A stretch of DNA of 27,773 nucleotides from Actinomycetota bacterium (GCA_016178435.1 JACOTK010000242.1:1-27773), one strand, 5' to 3'; positions 1 to 8,940 are shown, counted from the first letter of the stretch. Made by a program: numbers and translations. The notes: generated by a model from the letters alone, not told the origin.

Positions 1-1470
1 GCTTCAACTGCCGGCAATGCCGCAGGACCGGCGCCCGGTGGGACCGGGAACGCCACCGGGGGGGGAGGCGGCGTCTCCCGTACCGGCACGGCGTGCGTGG
101 ACGGGGCGCGGCAGTTCGAGTGGTCGAGGTACGCACCGATGTGCACGGCGGCGTTCAGCGGATCAAACGGTGGGGCGACGTCCCATGGTGTGACCGGCGA
201 TGAGATCAAGATCGGCGTCGGACTCGGCAACGCGGCGGAGAACGCTGCCATCCAGTCCCTGGCCGGGCCTGCGACGCCCGACGACGGCAACTGGGCGAAG
301 ACCATCGCCATGTATGCCGACTACTTCAACTCGCAGTTCGAAACCTACGGTCGCAAGGTCGTGGTGGAGACCTACCAGATGAAGAGCGACTACATCCTGG
401 CAGACATGGGTCGTGACACGGCCTCCGCCCAGGCCGACGCCCAGAAGGCCAAGGCTCTCGGGGCTTTCATCGACCTGACTGCGCTCACCAACACGAGCTC
501 GGTTCCCTACGGCAACGCGCTTGCCGAGCTGGGGGTGATCAGCTGGACGTTCCCCCTGCGCACGGCCGACGATTACGCGGCGCGATCGCCCTACCTCTAC
601 AACTTCCTTCCGGACGGATCGAAATGGGCGAAGTGGGCTACCAATCTCGTCTGCCGGCGCATGGCGGGCATGCCGGCTGCCGAGGCAGGAGGAGAGCAAA
701 AGGGAAAGCCTCGCAAGTTCGGCCTCATCGAGGTCAGCATCCCCGAGTGGAAGGCCGCGGGCGAGATGACGAGTCGTCTCATCAAGGAACAGTGTGGGGC
801 CGAGACCTTCAACCTCACCTATGACTTCGACCTTGGGACGTTCTCGCAGTACGGGGCGTCGATGATGGCCCAGATGCGTCGACAGGACGTCACGACCATC
901 CTCTGCGTGTGCGACCCTCTCGGTCCGATCTTCATGACCCAGTCGGCGACCGATGACGGCTACTTCCCGGAGTGGATCTTCCACAACCAGGGCATCGTCG
1001 ACTCCAACTACGACGCCAAGCAGTTGGAGCATTCCTTCAGCAACGGCCCGGCGCTTCCCCCGGCTCAGCAGAGCGAGGCGTTTCGCGTCTTTCGCACGGC
1101 CTATCCAGGGGCCGATCCACCCAGTCGTCCCTACTTCACCTGGATCTACGGGATCATGCTCCAGGTCTTCTCCGCGGTTCAGGCCGCCGGTCCGGAGCTG
1201 ACGCCCCAGTCGTTCTCGACGGCGATGCGCTCCTTGCCACCCTCCCTGCCCGGTGGCGACTATGGGCCCTGGTGGGGTGACTCGAGCCTCCCGTTCGGCG
1301 GCGGCTTCACGCCGTGGACGGGCATGCAGGTCACGCGTTGGGGCGTTGATGCCCCTTCGCCCGACGGGGCCAAGGGGTATTGGGCACCGTGTCCCGGCAA
1401 CACTTTCTATCCGTTCACGGATCTCGCCGCGTGGGGCGAGCCCGGCACGCCGATCGACTGCCCGGCATGA
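1..1470 (+). CDS. Branched-chain amino acid-type ABC transporter substrate-binding protein (5' partial)
   Basis: The reading frame is open from base 1, so the true start and any signal peptide lie outside the window; an internal GTG at 97 is not a convincing start. After a Gly/Ala/Pro/Thr-rich stretch the protein has GVTGDEIKIGVG, the typical opening strand of periplasmic binding fold type I (LivJ-like, Peripla_BP_6) proteins. It continues as alternating alpha/beta segments through a second lobe (for example KFGLIEVSIPEWK). Such proteins capture a small ligand outside the membrane and deliver it to LivH/LivM-type permeases, and a fused permease/ATPase chain follows two genes downstream. The ligand cannot be read from sequence; members bind branched-chain amino acids, amides, urea or aromatic acids. 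The stop TGA (1468-1470) overlaps the next ATG by four bases, indicating an operon. Family call is firm, substrate unknown. Confidence 0.85.
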   Translation, partial: ASTAGNAAGPAPGGTGNATGGGGGVSRTGTACVDGARQFEWSRYAPMCTAAFSGSNGGATSHGVTGDEIKIGVGLGNAAENAAIQSLAGPATPDDGNWAKTIAMYADYFNSQFETYGRKVVVETYQMKSDYILADMGRDTASAQADAQKAKALGAFIDLTALTNTSSVPYGNALAELGVISWTFPLRTADDYAARSPYLYNFLPDGSKWAKWATNLVCRRMAGMPAAEAGGEQKGKPRKFGLIEVSIPEWKAAGEMTSRLIKEQCGAETFNLTYDFDLGTFSQYGASMMAQMRRQDVTTILCVCDPLGPIFMTQSATDDGYFPEWIFHNQGIVDSNYDAKQLEHSFSNGPALPPAQQSEAFRVFRTAYPGADPPSRPYFTWIYGIMLQVFSAVQAAGPELTPQSFSTAMRSLPPSLPGGDYGPWWGDSSLPFGGGFTPWTGMQVTRWGVDAPSPDGAKGYWAPCPGNTFYPFTDLAAWGEPGTPIDCPA

Positions 1471-2459
1471 GCGGCATGGACGACCTCAACCCGGACGCGG
1501 ATCGCACGCCGGACACGGATCGGAACCGAGGCGTGACGCTCAGGCGGGCGCTGTATCCCGGGCCGGCATCAACCGACCCGGCTGTCATCGGGCCCATAGC
1601 GATGCGGGTGGGCCGGCGGCTGTTGGCGCGTTACCTGCCCCTGTACGGGGTGTTCGCCGTGTTCCTGCTGGTGGCCGGCATCCTTCCGAGTCGAACCGAT
1701 CACGAGAAGCCGGCGCAACCGAGGCCGGCTTCGGCCATGGGGGTCTTCGGCGACAACGGCACGGCGGGCACAGCGGACACGGATGGATCGGAGCCGGCGA
1801 TGCCCTATCCGACGACCACGCAGACCAGTGGTCCGGGGGCTTTCGCAGCGCCTCCGGCCCGACCGCAATCGGGACCGCCAACCACCCCGGCGGCCGTGAC
1901 CGTGATCACCAACCCTTCCGGCGGCGCCACGACGTTGACCACCGTCCCCTCGGCCCCGACGAGCGTTGCGCCGGTTGACCTCGACTGGGGGGCGCCGTCG
2001 CCCGCCGAGGAGTTCGCCGGGACCGACGAGGGGGTGTGCCCCTTCGACTTCGGGCGAGATCCGGTCGTCTCGCGTGGCGTGGCCGCGGCCCTCCTGGGGG
2101 TCGCTTCGCCGCTCCTCTCGGCGCTCGGCCCCTTCGGCGCCAACGCGGTGCCGATACTCGGCCTGCTCTCACCGGTTCTTCCGATCCTCGGGCCCGTCGC
2201 GGACCGATTCGGACCGAACATACGGTCGATCAACCCCCTACTCCTCCAGTTGTCGAATCAGGGAAGCCAACTCTGGGCCGGTCCCCTGCAGCCCTATGCA
2301 GCCGACGCGATGGCGTACAACGAGACGGTGGTGACGCCCTTTGAGATGGAGCTGATCAGGAAGTTCACACCGACGATCGAGAAGATCAACGACACCCCGT
2401 TCACGCCGTGCATGACCCGTCTCGTGTACAACCTCGTCACGCCGTTGCCGCTGCCATGA
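1467..2459 (+). CDS. Unknown membrane-anchored exported protein within the Liv-type transporter operon
   Basis: I do not recognise this 330-residue protein. The start ATG at 1467 overlaps the preceding stop (ATGA), and its own stop overlaps the next ATG in the same way, so it is translationally coupled between the binding protein and the transporter. It has a charged N-terminal cytoplasmic stretch of about 50 residues, one hydrophobic segment around 53-72 (YLPLYGVFAVFLLVAGI), then a long Pro/Thr/Ser/Gly-rich low-complexity linker to about 175. A C-terminal domain follows, starting near CPFDFGRDPV and ending with PCMTRLVYNLVTPLPLP. Two cysteines flank this domain and could form a disulfide outside the membrane. 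The topology (N-in, large exterior domain) suggests an accessory subunit of the transporter or a cell-surface scaffold; this is inference from position only. Confidence 0.75.
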   Translation: MSGMDDLNPDADRTPDTDRNRGVTLRRALYPGPASTDPAVIGPIAMRVGRRLLARYLPLYGVFAVFLLVAGILPSRTDHEKPAQPRPASAMGVFGDNGTAGTADTDGSEPAMPYPTTTQTSGPGAFAAPPARPQSGPPTTPAAVTVITNPSGGATTLTTVPSAPTSVAPVDLDWGAPSPAEEFAGTDEGVCPFDFGRDPVVSRGVAAALLGVASPLLSALGPFGANAVPILGLLSPVLPILGPVADRFGPNIRSINPLLLQLSNQGSQLWAGPLQPYAADAMAYNETVVTPFEMELIRKFTPTIEKINDTPFTPCMTRLVYNLVTPLPLP

Positions 2460-5400
2460 AGATCCCCGAGCTCATGACGTTCAGCGGGTCCCCTCGCCTT
2501 TCCCGGTGGGCCGTGCTGTCGGCAACCATGGCGCTCTACGCGTCGGCGAGCGTGCTGCTTCCCCAGGGCATGCCTCCGGGGGTGATGCTCCTCGGCATCG
2601 TTCTCGGCGCGTTGCACGGCCTGACGGCGATGGGAATCGTGCTCGTCTACCGATCGACCCGAATCATCAACTTTGCCCAGGCGGAGATCGGGGGTCTTGC
2701 GGCGGCGCTCGCGGTGCTTCTCGTCACCGGCAAGGGCGTTCCGTACCTCGTGGCGGCGCCACTGGGTTTGTGCGCCGCCCTCTTGGTCGGCGCGTTGATC
2801 GATGCGACGGTGGTCAGGCGCGTTGCGAGGGCGCCGAAGCTCATCGGCACCGTCGCCATGGTGGGGGTCGGACAGATCCTCGGGGCGGGCCAGTTGGTCT
2901 TGCCTCATCTGTTCACCGACAACCTGGCGCCCTTCACGGTCTACAAGACACCCTTCGATTTTCACTTTCGTGTTGGCCCCATCCTCTTCCGGGGCGACCA
3001 TGTGTTCGCCGTCGGGGTATCGGGCGTGGTGTTGGCCGCGCTCTCCTGGTTCCTGATCCGCACCCTTGTCGGCACCGGGATACGGGCTGCTGCCGAGGCG
3101 CCCGAGCGGGCTCAGCTCGCCGGCATCCCGATATGGCGTCTGTCAACGATCACCTGGGTCGTCAGTGCTGGACTTTCCGGTCTGGCGGCCCTGCTGTCGG
3201 CCCCCATCGTGGGGGTCAGCCTGGGGTCCATCGCCGGGCCTTCGGCATTGGTCATCCCGTTGACCGCAGCGGTGCTGGCCCGGATGGAGAGCCTGACCGG
3301 GGCACTGCTGGCGGCAATTGCCATCTCGGTGATGCAACAGGTTGTCTTCTGGTCGTATCCGAGCAGTGCCGTTGTCGACGTGCTCATCCTGGGCGTCGTC
3401 GGATTGGGAATCTTTCTGCAGCGAGAGGGAGCCGTTCGGGAGGGCGGCGATCTGGCGGGAACGTCGGCTGCAGGCGAACCCCGCCGACTCACACCCGGCG
3501 AGCGGCGGAACCCCGCTGTTCGCGCGTTCGGCTGGGGAGGCATTGCCCTGGTCGCGGTGATTGCCCTGGGTGGGCCGGCGGTTGTCCCCTCGGCAGAGGC
3601 GGGGTTGTTGGCGAACATCGCGATCTACTGCATCATCGCACTTTCGGCTCTTGCACTGACCGGATGGTCGGGGCAGGTATCCCTCGGCCACTTCGCCTTC
3701 GTCGGTGTCGGTGCTGCAACCACGGGCGCGCTCATCGTCGAGACCAATGGTGATCTGTTCATCGAGATCATCATCGGCGGGCTGGCCGCTGCGGCTGTCG
3801 CCGTGTGCCTCGGGGCGCTCACGCGTCGGGCCTCGGGCATGTTCCTGGGGGTCGTGACACTCGCTGCGGCCGTCGCTTTCTCCAACTACTTCTTCAGCCC
3901 CGATCGCTTCCCGCTCTGGACACCGGCGAGCGTGGATCGGCCCACCATCTTCGGCCGCATCGGGATCGAGTCATCGGAGGCCTTCTACTACTTCTGTCTG
4001 GCATTTCTCGTGGTTGTCATCGCGCTCACCATCGGGTTTCGGCGCAGCTACATCGGCCGGGCCGTCATCGCCGTACGTGACAACGAGCGAGCCGCGGCAG
4101 CCAACGCCATCCATGTCGGTCGGACCAAGTTGTTCGTGTTCGGGTACTCGGGTTTCATCGCCGGCGTGGCGGGTGGGCTGTACGTGCTCAGTCTCAGAGG
4201 CTTTGGCTTCCAGGCGTTCAACGCGAACGAGAGCCTGCAGATCTTCCTGCTGCTCGTGATCGGTGGACTCGGGTCGATCTGGGGAGCCATCGCGGGCGCC
4301 GTCTATGCGCAGGGGGTGTTCTACTTCACCTCGGGCGCCTCCGAGCTGCTCGGAACCGGTGCCGGCCTCCTCCTGCTCGTCCTCGTGTTTCCGGGTGGGC
4401 TCGCGGCCGTGGGTTACCGCCTTCGTGACCGTCTGGTGCGCCGTCTGGTGGGCAGCGGTCATGATCTCGATGGCGCCGTGATCGATCTGACGACCGAGAT
4501 GACCATGGGTGGGAGTGTCGATCTCGACCTGACCGGCGAGATCACCCTGCCCGAGCTCACCTTGCCCGAGAGCCCCTCGTCGGGGGATGTTGCGCTCGAA
4601 TGGAGGGACATCGAGGCGGGCTACGGCGGCGTGCAGGTCCTCTTCGGGGCAAGTGGCTTCGTCCCTGCGGGCGGGGCTCTGGGTGTTGTGGGGGTCAACG
4701 GTGTCGGCAAGTCGACTCTCTTCAAGGCCCTGGCCGGCGCGGTGTCGACCACGGGGGGCACGGTCCGCCTCTTCGGTGAGGATGTGACGAGGCTGTCACC
4801 GGAGGCACGCGTGCGACGGGGCATGTCCTTGGTGGTGGGAGGCTCGGGGGTCTTTCGGCTCCTCACCGTGGACGAGAACCTGCGGCTCGGGGCATGGCTT
4901 CGTGATGACGGAGCCGATGCCATCGAGGCCACACGTCAACGGGTCATCAGGCTCTTCCCCGCGTTGGCGGGTCGGGGCGCCAGTCGTGCCGAGTTGCTCT
5001 CCGGCGGGGAGCAACAGATGCTCGCCCTGGGAATGGGCCTGATGGCCGATCCGAAGGTGCTGCTGGTCGATGAGCTTTCCCTCGGTCTGGCACCGATCGC
5101 AGTGGACTTCATCGTGGAGGTGTTGCAGCAGCTCCGCCGTGAGGGAACGGTCGTCGTCGCGGTCGAGCAGTCGCTCGCGAATGCCGTGAGGATCGTCGAT
5201 CGCATCGTGACCATGGAGCGTGGCCGTATCGTGGGCTCCGCTCCTGCCGCGACTGCCGGTGGGCAGCGGGGGTTCTCCCTGGCGCCTGAGGCCAAGCGTG
5301 GGCGGCGGAAACCGACCCCGACAGAGCAGGTTCCCGAGGACCGGGCGACGGCCTTGAGGATGACCGGGCTCTCCCGTGGCTACGGTGGTGTCAGAGCGGT

Positions 5401-6199
5401 GAGCAACGTGTCGCTGTCGGTCCCGGACGGTCAGTTCCTCGGCATCATCGGAGCCAACGGCGCCGGGAAGACCACCTTGCTCGACATCCTCTCGGGTTTC
5501 GTTCGCCCTGATGAGGGAGCGATCGAGATGCTCGGTCGCGATGTGACCGCGTGGTCGGCGGACCGACGAGCCGAGCTGGGTCTCGGTCGGGTGTTCCAGC
5601 ACGCGCGGCTGTTTCCCAACCTCTCGGTTCGAGAGACGGTGGCGGTGGCGATGAGTCGCCATGCGGCGGTGCGCGAGCCGATCGCCCACATCGTCCGGCT
5701 CCCGGCGGCCGTGCACTCCGAGGAACGGGTCTTTCGACAGGTCGACGCGGTCATCGAGGAGCTCGGTCTGGGCCGATATCGGGACACACCCACCGGGACG
5801 CTCTCGATGGGCACGCGCCGGGCGGTCGAACTGGCCTGCGTTATCACGAACCGGCCCGATGTGCTGTTGCTCGACGAGCCAACGGCAGGCATCGGCGAGC
5901 GGGAGACGGAGGAACTGGCCGAGGTCCTTGTCAATCTGCACGAGTCGACCGGGGCGACGTTCGTCATGATCGAGCACGATGTCGCTCTCATCGCTCGCCT
6001 GAGCGATCGCCTGGTTTGCATGGATCAGGGCTCGGTCATCGCGGATGGGATGCCGGTCGAAGTGCTCCGAGATCCGGAGGTGCTCACCGCCTACCTGGGC
6101 CATGGATTCCAGGAGTCGGGCGCCCCCGCCAAACGCAGGAGCGCGCCCACTCGCCGTCGCTCGGCCCCGCTCCGGAGCGGGGGCGGAGTCGTCCGCTGA
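2456..6199 (+). CDS. Single-chain branched-chain amino acid-type ABC transporter (LivH-LivM-LivF-LivG fusion)
   Basis: This 1247-residue protein starts at ATG 2456, overlapping the previous stop. It contains four units normally encoded by four genes. Residues 1-320 are a LivH-like permease (GLTAMGIVLVYRSTRIINFA). Residues 370-665 are a LivM-like permease (LTGWSGQVSLGHFAFVGVGA near 401). After an acidic linker, 715-930 is a first ATPase, LivF-like, with Walker A GVNGVGKST near 745, signature LLSGGEQQ near 847 and Walker B VLLVDEL. Residues 960-1215 are a second, LivG-like ATPase with Walker A GANGAGKTT near 998, signature LSMGTRR near 1116 and Walker B VLLLDEP. The chain could form a complete inner-membrane importer with the binding protein upstream. 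Partial fusions are known in actinobacteria; a complete four-part chain is less usual. Both ATPases depart from consensus (see findings). Substrate is not determinable. Confidence 0.93.
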   Translation: MKIPELMTFSGSPRLSRWAVLSATMALYASASVLLPQGMPPGVMLLGIVLGALHGLTAMGIVLVYRSTRIINFAQAEIGGLAAALAVLLVTGKGVPYLVAAPLGLCAALLVGALIDATVVRRVARAPKLIGTVAMVGVGQILGAGQLVLPHLFTDNLAPFTVYKTPFDFHFRVGPILFRGDHVFAVGVSGVVLAALSWFLIRTLVGTGIRAAAEAPERAQLAGIPIWRLSTITWVVSAGLSGLAALLSAPIVGVSLGSIAGPSALVIPLTAAVLARMESLTGALLAAIAISVMQQVVFWSYPSSAVVDVLILGVVGLGIFLQREGAVREGGDLAGTSAAGEPRRLTPGERRNPAVRAFGWGGIALVAVIALGGPAVVPSAEAGLLANIAIYCIIALSALALTGWSGQVSLGHFAFVGVGAATTGALIVETNGDLFIEIIIGGLAAAAVAVCLGALTRRASGMFLGVVTLAAAVAFSNYFFSPDRFPLWTPASVDRPTIFGRIGIESSEAFYYFCLAFLVVVIALTIGFRRSYIGRAVIAVRDNERAAAANAIHVGRTKLFVFGYSGFIAGVAGGLYVLSLRGFGFQAFNANESLQIFLLLVIGGLGSIWGAIAGAVYAQGVFYFTSGASELLGTGAGLLLLVLVFPGGLAAVGYRLRDRLVRRLVGSGHDLDGAVIDLTTEMTMGGSVDLDLTGEITLPELTLPESPSSGDVALEWRDIEAGYGGVQVLFGASGFVPAGGALGVVGVNGVGKSTLFKALAGAVSTTGGTVRLFGEDVTRLSPEARVRRGMSLVVGGSGVFRLLTVDENLRLGAWLRDDGADAIEATRQRVIRLFPALAGRGASRAELLSGGEQQMLALGMGLMADPKVLLVDELSLGLAPIAVDFIVEVLQQLRREGTVVVAVEQSLANAVRIVDRIVTMERGRIVGSAPAATAGGQRGFSLAPEAKRGRRKPTPTEQVPEDRATALRMTGLSRGYGGVRAVSNVSLSVPDGQFLGIIGANGAGKTTLLDILSGFVRPDEGAIEMLGRDVTAWSADRRAELGLGRVFQHARLFPNLSVRETVAVAMSRHAAVREPIAHIVRLPAAVHSEERVFRQVDAVIEELGLGRYRDTPTGTLSMGTRRAVELACVITNRPDVLLLDEPTAGIGERETEELAEVLVNLHESTGATFVMIEHDVALIARLSDRLVCMDQGSVIADGMPVEVLRDPEVLTAYLGHGFQESGAPAKRRSAPTRRRSAPLRSGGGVVR

Positions 6200-6200
6200 G

Positions 6201-6230
6201 GTGGTGGTATTCGCCGGTGGGCGCCACCAC
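6201..6230. terminator. Weak hairpin between the convergent transporter and cobB genes
   Basis: Just after the transporter stop, GTGGTGG (6201-6207) can pair with CCACCAC (6224-6230); an alternative inner stem pairs GGTGG (6216-6220) with CCACC (6224-6228). There is no U-run on either side, so termination is only a suggestion from the convergent context. Confidence 0.25.
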
Positions 6231-6257
6231 GACGGGACGTTTCGCCACGACGGGACG
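6227..6257. repeat. Two-copy direct repeat CCACGACGGGACG
   Basis: The 13-base word CCACGACGGGACG occurs at 6227-6239 and again at 6245-6257, an 18-base period, in the 75-base gap between the transporter stop and the cobB stop. Only two copies are present and no function is evident. Confidence 0.5.
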
Positions 6258-6274
6258 CTCCGCCTTGCGTGGCG

Positions 6275-7672
6275 TCACCGCCGTGCAGGCATGGCCCCGG
6301 CGCGTGCTCGACAGCTCCGCACGAAGTGCTCGGCGAGGTGCGGAGCGGCCCCGAGATGAAGGTGGAGGTACGAGGCCATCAGGGTTGGGGTGACCCATCC
6401 GGCTCTCGTCTCGCCCGTTCGCCCCTGCAGGGTCATGGCCTCGCCGGAATGATCGACGTCGGAGTAGTGGAACTCGTGGCCCCAGAGCTCGGTGCCTGTT
6501 GCCCCAAGGGGGCCGTCACGACGGAGGACGGCTCGGCGATAGCCAAGGGTCAGGCGTTTCGTCATGGCGGCGTCGACAGGGATGGCGTCGGCAAGTGGCG
6601 TGCCGTCGAGCGTGCGGGCAAGCCACAGCATGCCTCCGCACTCCGCCCAGGTGACCAGGCCATCATCGATCTGCTCGTGGACCTCGTCCAGCAGCGGTCG
6701 GTTTGCCGCAAGCGCCTCGGCATGGATCTCGGGGAAGCCGCCTCCGGCCACGAGGCCGCTCAGGCCCTCGGGGAGAGCCTTGTCGTGAAACGGATCGAGC
6801 GGGATCAACTCGGCGCCGGCCTGTTCGAGCAACTCCAGGTTGTCGGGGTAGGTGAAGCTGAACGCGGGTCCGCCGACGACGGCGATGCGGGGGCGGCTGC
6901 CGTCGTCGGCCTGGGGCGCGGCGCTCGGCGGGGCCTGGACGGCGCGAAGCGGAGCGCTTGAGGCCAGGGCGCCGATCGCATCGAGATCGCAACGGCGCTC
7001 GATGGTCGAGGCGAGTCGATCGAGCGAGGCCCGAACGACCTCGGGGTGTTCGATGACGGGCACCAGACCCAGATGACGGTCGCGCCAGGACAGTGCATCG
7101 TCCCGGTGCAGCGCCCCCATGACGGCGATGTCGAGCCCGGCGAGGGCATCTCGAACCATGAGCTCGTGATGGTCACTGCCGAGCTGGTTGAGGATGATGC
7201 CGCCGATGCGCAGGCTCGGGTCGAAGGTCGCGAACCCGTGGACCACCGCGGCGATCGAGCGACTTGCCGAGGCGGCATCGAGAACCAGCACCACGGGGGC
7301 ATCGAGGAGGCGGGCCACCTGGGCCGTGCTGGCCAGGTCGGTATCGACGGGATCACCCGCAACGCGGGCCGTGGCCGATCCGTCGAACAGGCCCATCACG
7401 CCCTCGACGATCAGGACATCGGCGCGCTCTCCGGCCCGGCCCGCAAGGGGTGCCATGACATCGGGCCCACAGATCCAGGGGTCGAGGTTGCGGCCGGGTC
7501 GCCCCGTGGCGAGTGCGTGATAGCCGGGGTCGATGAAGTCCGGGCCGACCTTTGCCGCCCCCACGGCAAGGCCCCTTCGGCGGAACGCAGCCATGAGCCC
7601 TGTCGCAACCGTGGTCTTGCCGACCCCCGACGCGGTGCCGCCAACCACGAGACGAGGACCAAGCACCGGCAC
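6275..7672 (-). CDS. cobB: Cobyrinic acid a,c-diamide synthase (glutamine-hydrolysing)
   Basis: This enzyme amidates the a and c carboxylates of the corrin ring using glutamine and ATP (CobB/CbiA family). The 465-residue length suits the family. The N-terminal half is a dethiobiotin-synthetase-like ATP-binding domain with Walker A GGTASGVGKTT (11-21), KVGPDFIDPGYH (41-52) and the VEGVMGLFDG motif (89-98). The C-terminal half is a class I glutaminase-like domain with the nucleophile Cys345 in WAECGGMLWL and a histidine pair in YLHLHL (435-440). The start is GTG 7672, directly ahead of the conserved strand; no strong ribosome binding site is visible. It lies on the minus strand 79 bases beyond the YihY gene, so the two may be co-transcribed. 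The gene is not behind the visible cobalamin riboswitch, which faces the other way. Confidence 0.93.
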   Translation of the reverse strand: MPVLGPRLVVGGTASGVGKTTVATGLMAAFRRRGLAVGAAKVGPDFIDPGYHALATGRPGRNLDPWICGPDVMAPLAGRAGERADVLIVEGVMGLFDGSATARVAGDPVDTDLASTAQVARLLDAPVVLVLDAASASRSIAAVVHGFATFDPSLRIGGIILNQLGSDHHELMVRDALAGLDIAVMGALHRDDALSWRDRHLGLVPVIEHPEVVRASLDRLASTIERRCDLDAIGALASSAPLRAVQAPPSAAPQADDGSRPRIAVVGGPAFSFTYPDNLELLEQAGAELIPLDPFHDKALPEGLSGLVAGGGFPEIHAEALAANRPLLDEVHEQIDDGLVTWAECGGMLWLARTLDGTPLADAIPVDAAMTKRLTLGYRRAVLRRDGPLGATGTELWGHEFHYSDVDHSGEAMTLQGRTGETRAGWVTPTLMASYLHLHLGAAPHLAEHFVRSCRARAGAMPARR

Positions 7673-7751
7673 CCGTCGATCATCGCATGAGTACGGGAGG
7701 TGGGACGCATGAGAGCTGTGCCGGCCCGATGGTCACGCCCCGAAGCCGTTC

Positions 7752-8738
7752 TCACTTCGCGGATGGATCCGCGGGCCCGCGAGGCGGTAGGTGAACGGTG
7801 ATGTGCTCGTCCGGGATGCGCTCCTCGACATGGGCGGTTCGAACCAGTGCCGAACGGTCGGCTTCGGTGAGATCCTGGACTCGAAGCCCGCGGGGCCAGA
7901 GGCGTGCGTCTCTGACGACGTTGACCTCGGCAGCGAGCAGAAGTACCTGCATCTGCAGGTAGAGCCACGAAAGCAAACCGATGACGATCGCAAACGAGCC
8001 GTAGGTCGCAGACGACGACGAGACGATACGGCCGACATACAGGCCGCCGAGGGCATGGATGATCGTCCACCCCAGAGCGCCGAACAGCGCTCCGGGCAGG
8101 ACCGTACGCCAGGCGAGGTCACGTTCCGTCAGCACCACGAAGATGCCCACCAGGGTGGCGGTGGAAAGGGCAAACGAACCCGCCGACCCCAGCACCGCGA
8201 CAAAGGCCCCGAGCAGCCTGCCGACGGTCGGGCCGATGTTTGCCAAAGCCGTGGATGCCGTGAGGCCGGCGCCCAGCATCCCCAGTGCGAGAAGTGATCG
8301 GAGGCGAACCGAGAGAAATGACGGTCGCGCCTTGATGGGAACGTTCCAGATCGTGTTGAGGGCGTCCTCGATGGACTGCACCGCGGCCAGGCCCGACCAG
8401 AGAAGCCCGAGCATGCCGACCAGGAGGGTGATCACGTTGCCTTCGAGCCCTTGGATCTCGCCCTGGATATCCTTGCCAACGGTCGGGAACTGGGTGAGCG
8501 CGGTGTCGAGCATGTCTCGTCTCAGCCCTGGGTGACCGGAGAGGATGAAGCCGAGCAGCGTGACCATCACGACCAGCAGCGGGAAGATCGAGAAGAAGGC
8601 GTAGTACGCCGTCACCGCGGCCAGTTGACCGCAACGGTCGTCGCCGAACTTCTTGAGCACGGCAAAGGGAAACGCCCACAGGCCATGGCGCTGCTGGAGC
8701 TGATCCAAACGGGTCAGCACACTGGCATGGAAGCCCAT
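7752..8738 (-). CDS. YihY/BrkB-family integral membrane protein
   Basis: A 328-residue membrane protein of the YihY/BrkB family (once annotated ribonuclease BN), of unsettled function. The frame is open upstream, but the ATG at 8738 (MGFHASVLTRLDQL) is chosen because AGGTG lies about seven bases before it and family proteins begin near here. Family marks are QLAAVTAYYAFFSIFPLLVV, the ALNTIWNVP segment, and the late stretch GGLYVGRIVSSSSATYGSFA followed by LLSWLYLQMQVLLLAAEVN. About six hydrophobic segments are apparent, with a hydrophilic cytosolic-looking tail after VVRDARLWP. A possible role in export or envelope maintenance is only family-level speculation. It precedes cobB on the same strand; I see no functional link to cobalamin. 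Confidence 0.88.
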   Translation of the reverse strand: MGFHASVLTRLDQLQQRHGLWAFPFAVLKKFGDDRCGQLAAVTAYYAFFSIFPLLVVMVTLLGFILSGHPGLRRDMLDTALTQFPTVGKDIQGEIQGLEGNVITLLVGMLGLLWSGLAAVQSIEDALNTIWNVPIKARPSFLSVRLRSLLALGMLGAGLTASTALANIGPTVGRLLGAFVAVLGSAGSFALSTATLVGIFVVLTERDLAWRTVLPGALFGALGWTIIHALGGLYVGRIVSSSSATYGSFAIVIGLLSWLYLQMQVLLLAAEVNVVRDARLWPRGLRVQDLTEADRSALVRTAHVEERIPDEHITVHLPPRGPADPSAK

Positions 8739-8870
8739 GGAGGCGCACCTTACCCGGCGCACTCGCCATTCATCCCGATGCCCGCCAGGTGTGGCCGGTG
8801 GCTCGGGATCTCGTGGGTCCTGGCGGTCGGTATCAAAGTGGACGGCTGAGGCTCTTGTTTGTTGCGAAGG

Positions 8871-8897
8871 TGCTTGTCGGTGCTTGTCGACGACAAG
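8871..8897. promoter_or_regulatory. Operator-like CTTGTCG half-site array
   Basis: The divergent region between the YihY gene and the 8941 gene holds TGCTTGTCGG (8871-8880), immediately repeated as TGCTTGTCGA (8881-8890), followed by CGACAAG (8891-8897). This gives two direct CTTGTCG half-sites and an inverted one; the last two form a perfect 15-base palindrome around A8890. The arrangement looks like a dimeric regulator's binding site, but no regulator is identifiable. Confidence 0.4.
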
Positions 8898-8940
8898 TCG
8901 GAGGTGAAAGGCTTGGTCCGTGGCTGGGAACGAGGGAGGC

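Noticed and set aside
163..1032. Minus-strand open frame of 289 codons opposite the binding protein
   Set aside because: The plus strand has the Peripla_BP fold; the antisense product shows no domain.
4796..6103. Minus-strand open frame of 435 codons opposite the two ATPase domains
   Set aside because: The plus strand encodes textbook Walker and signature motifs here; the antisense product has no family character.
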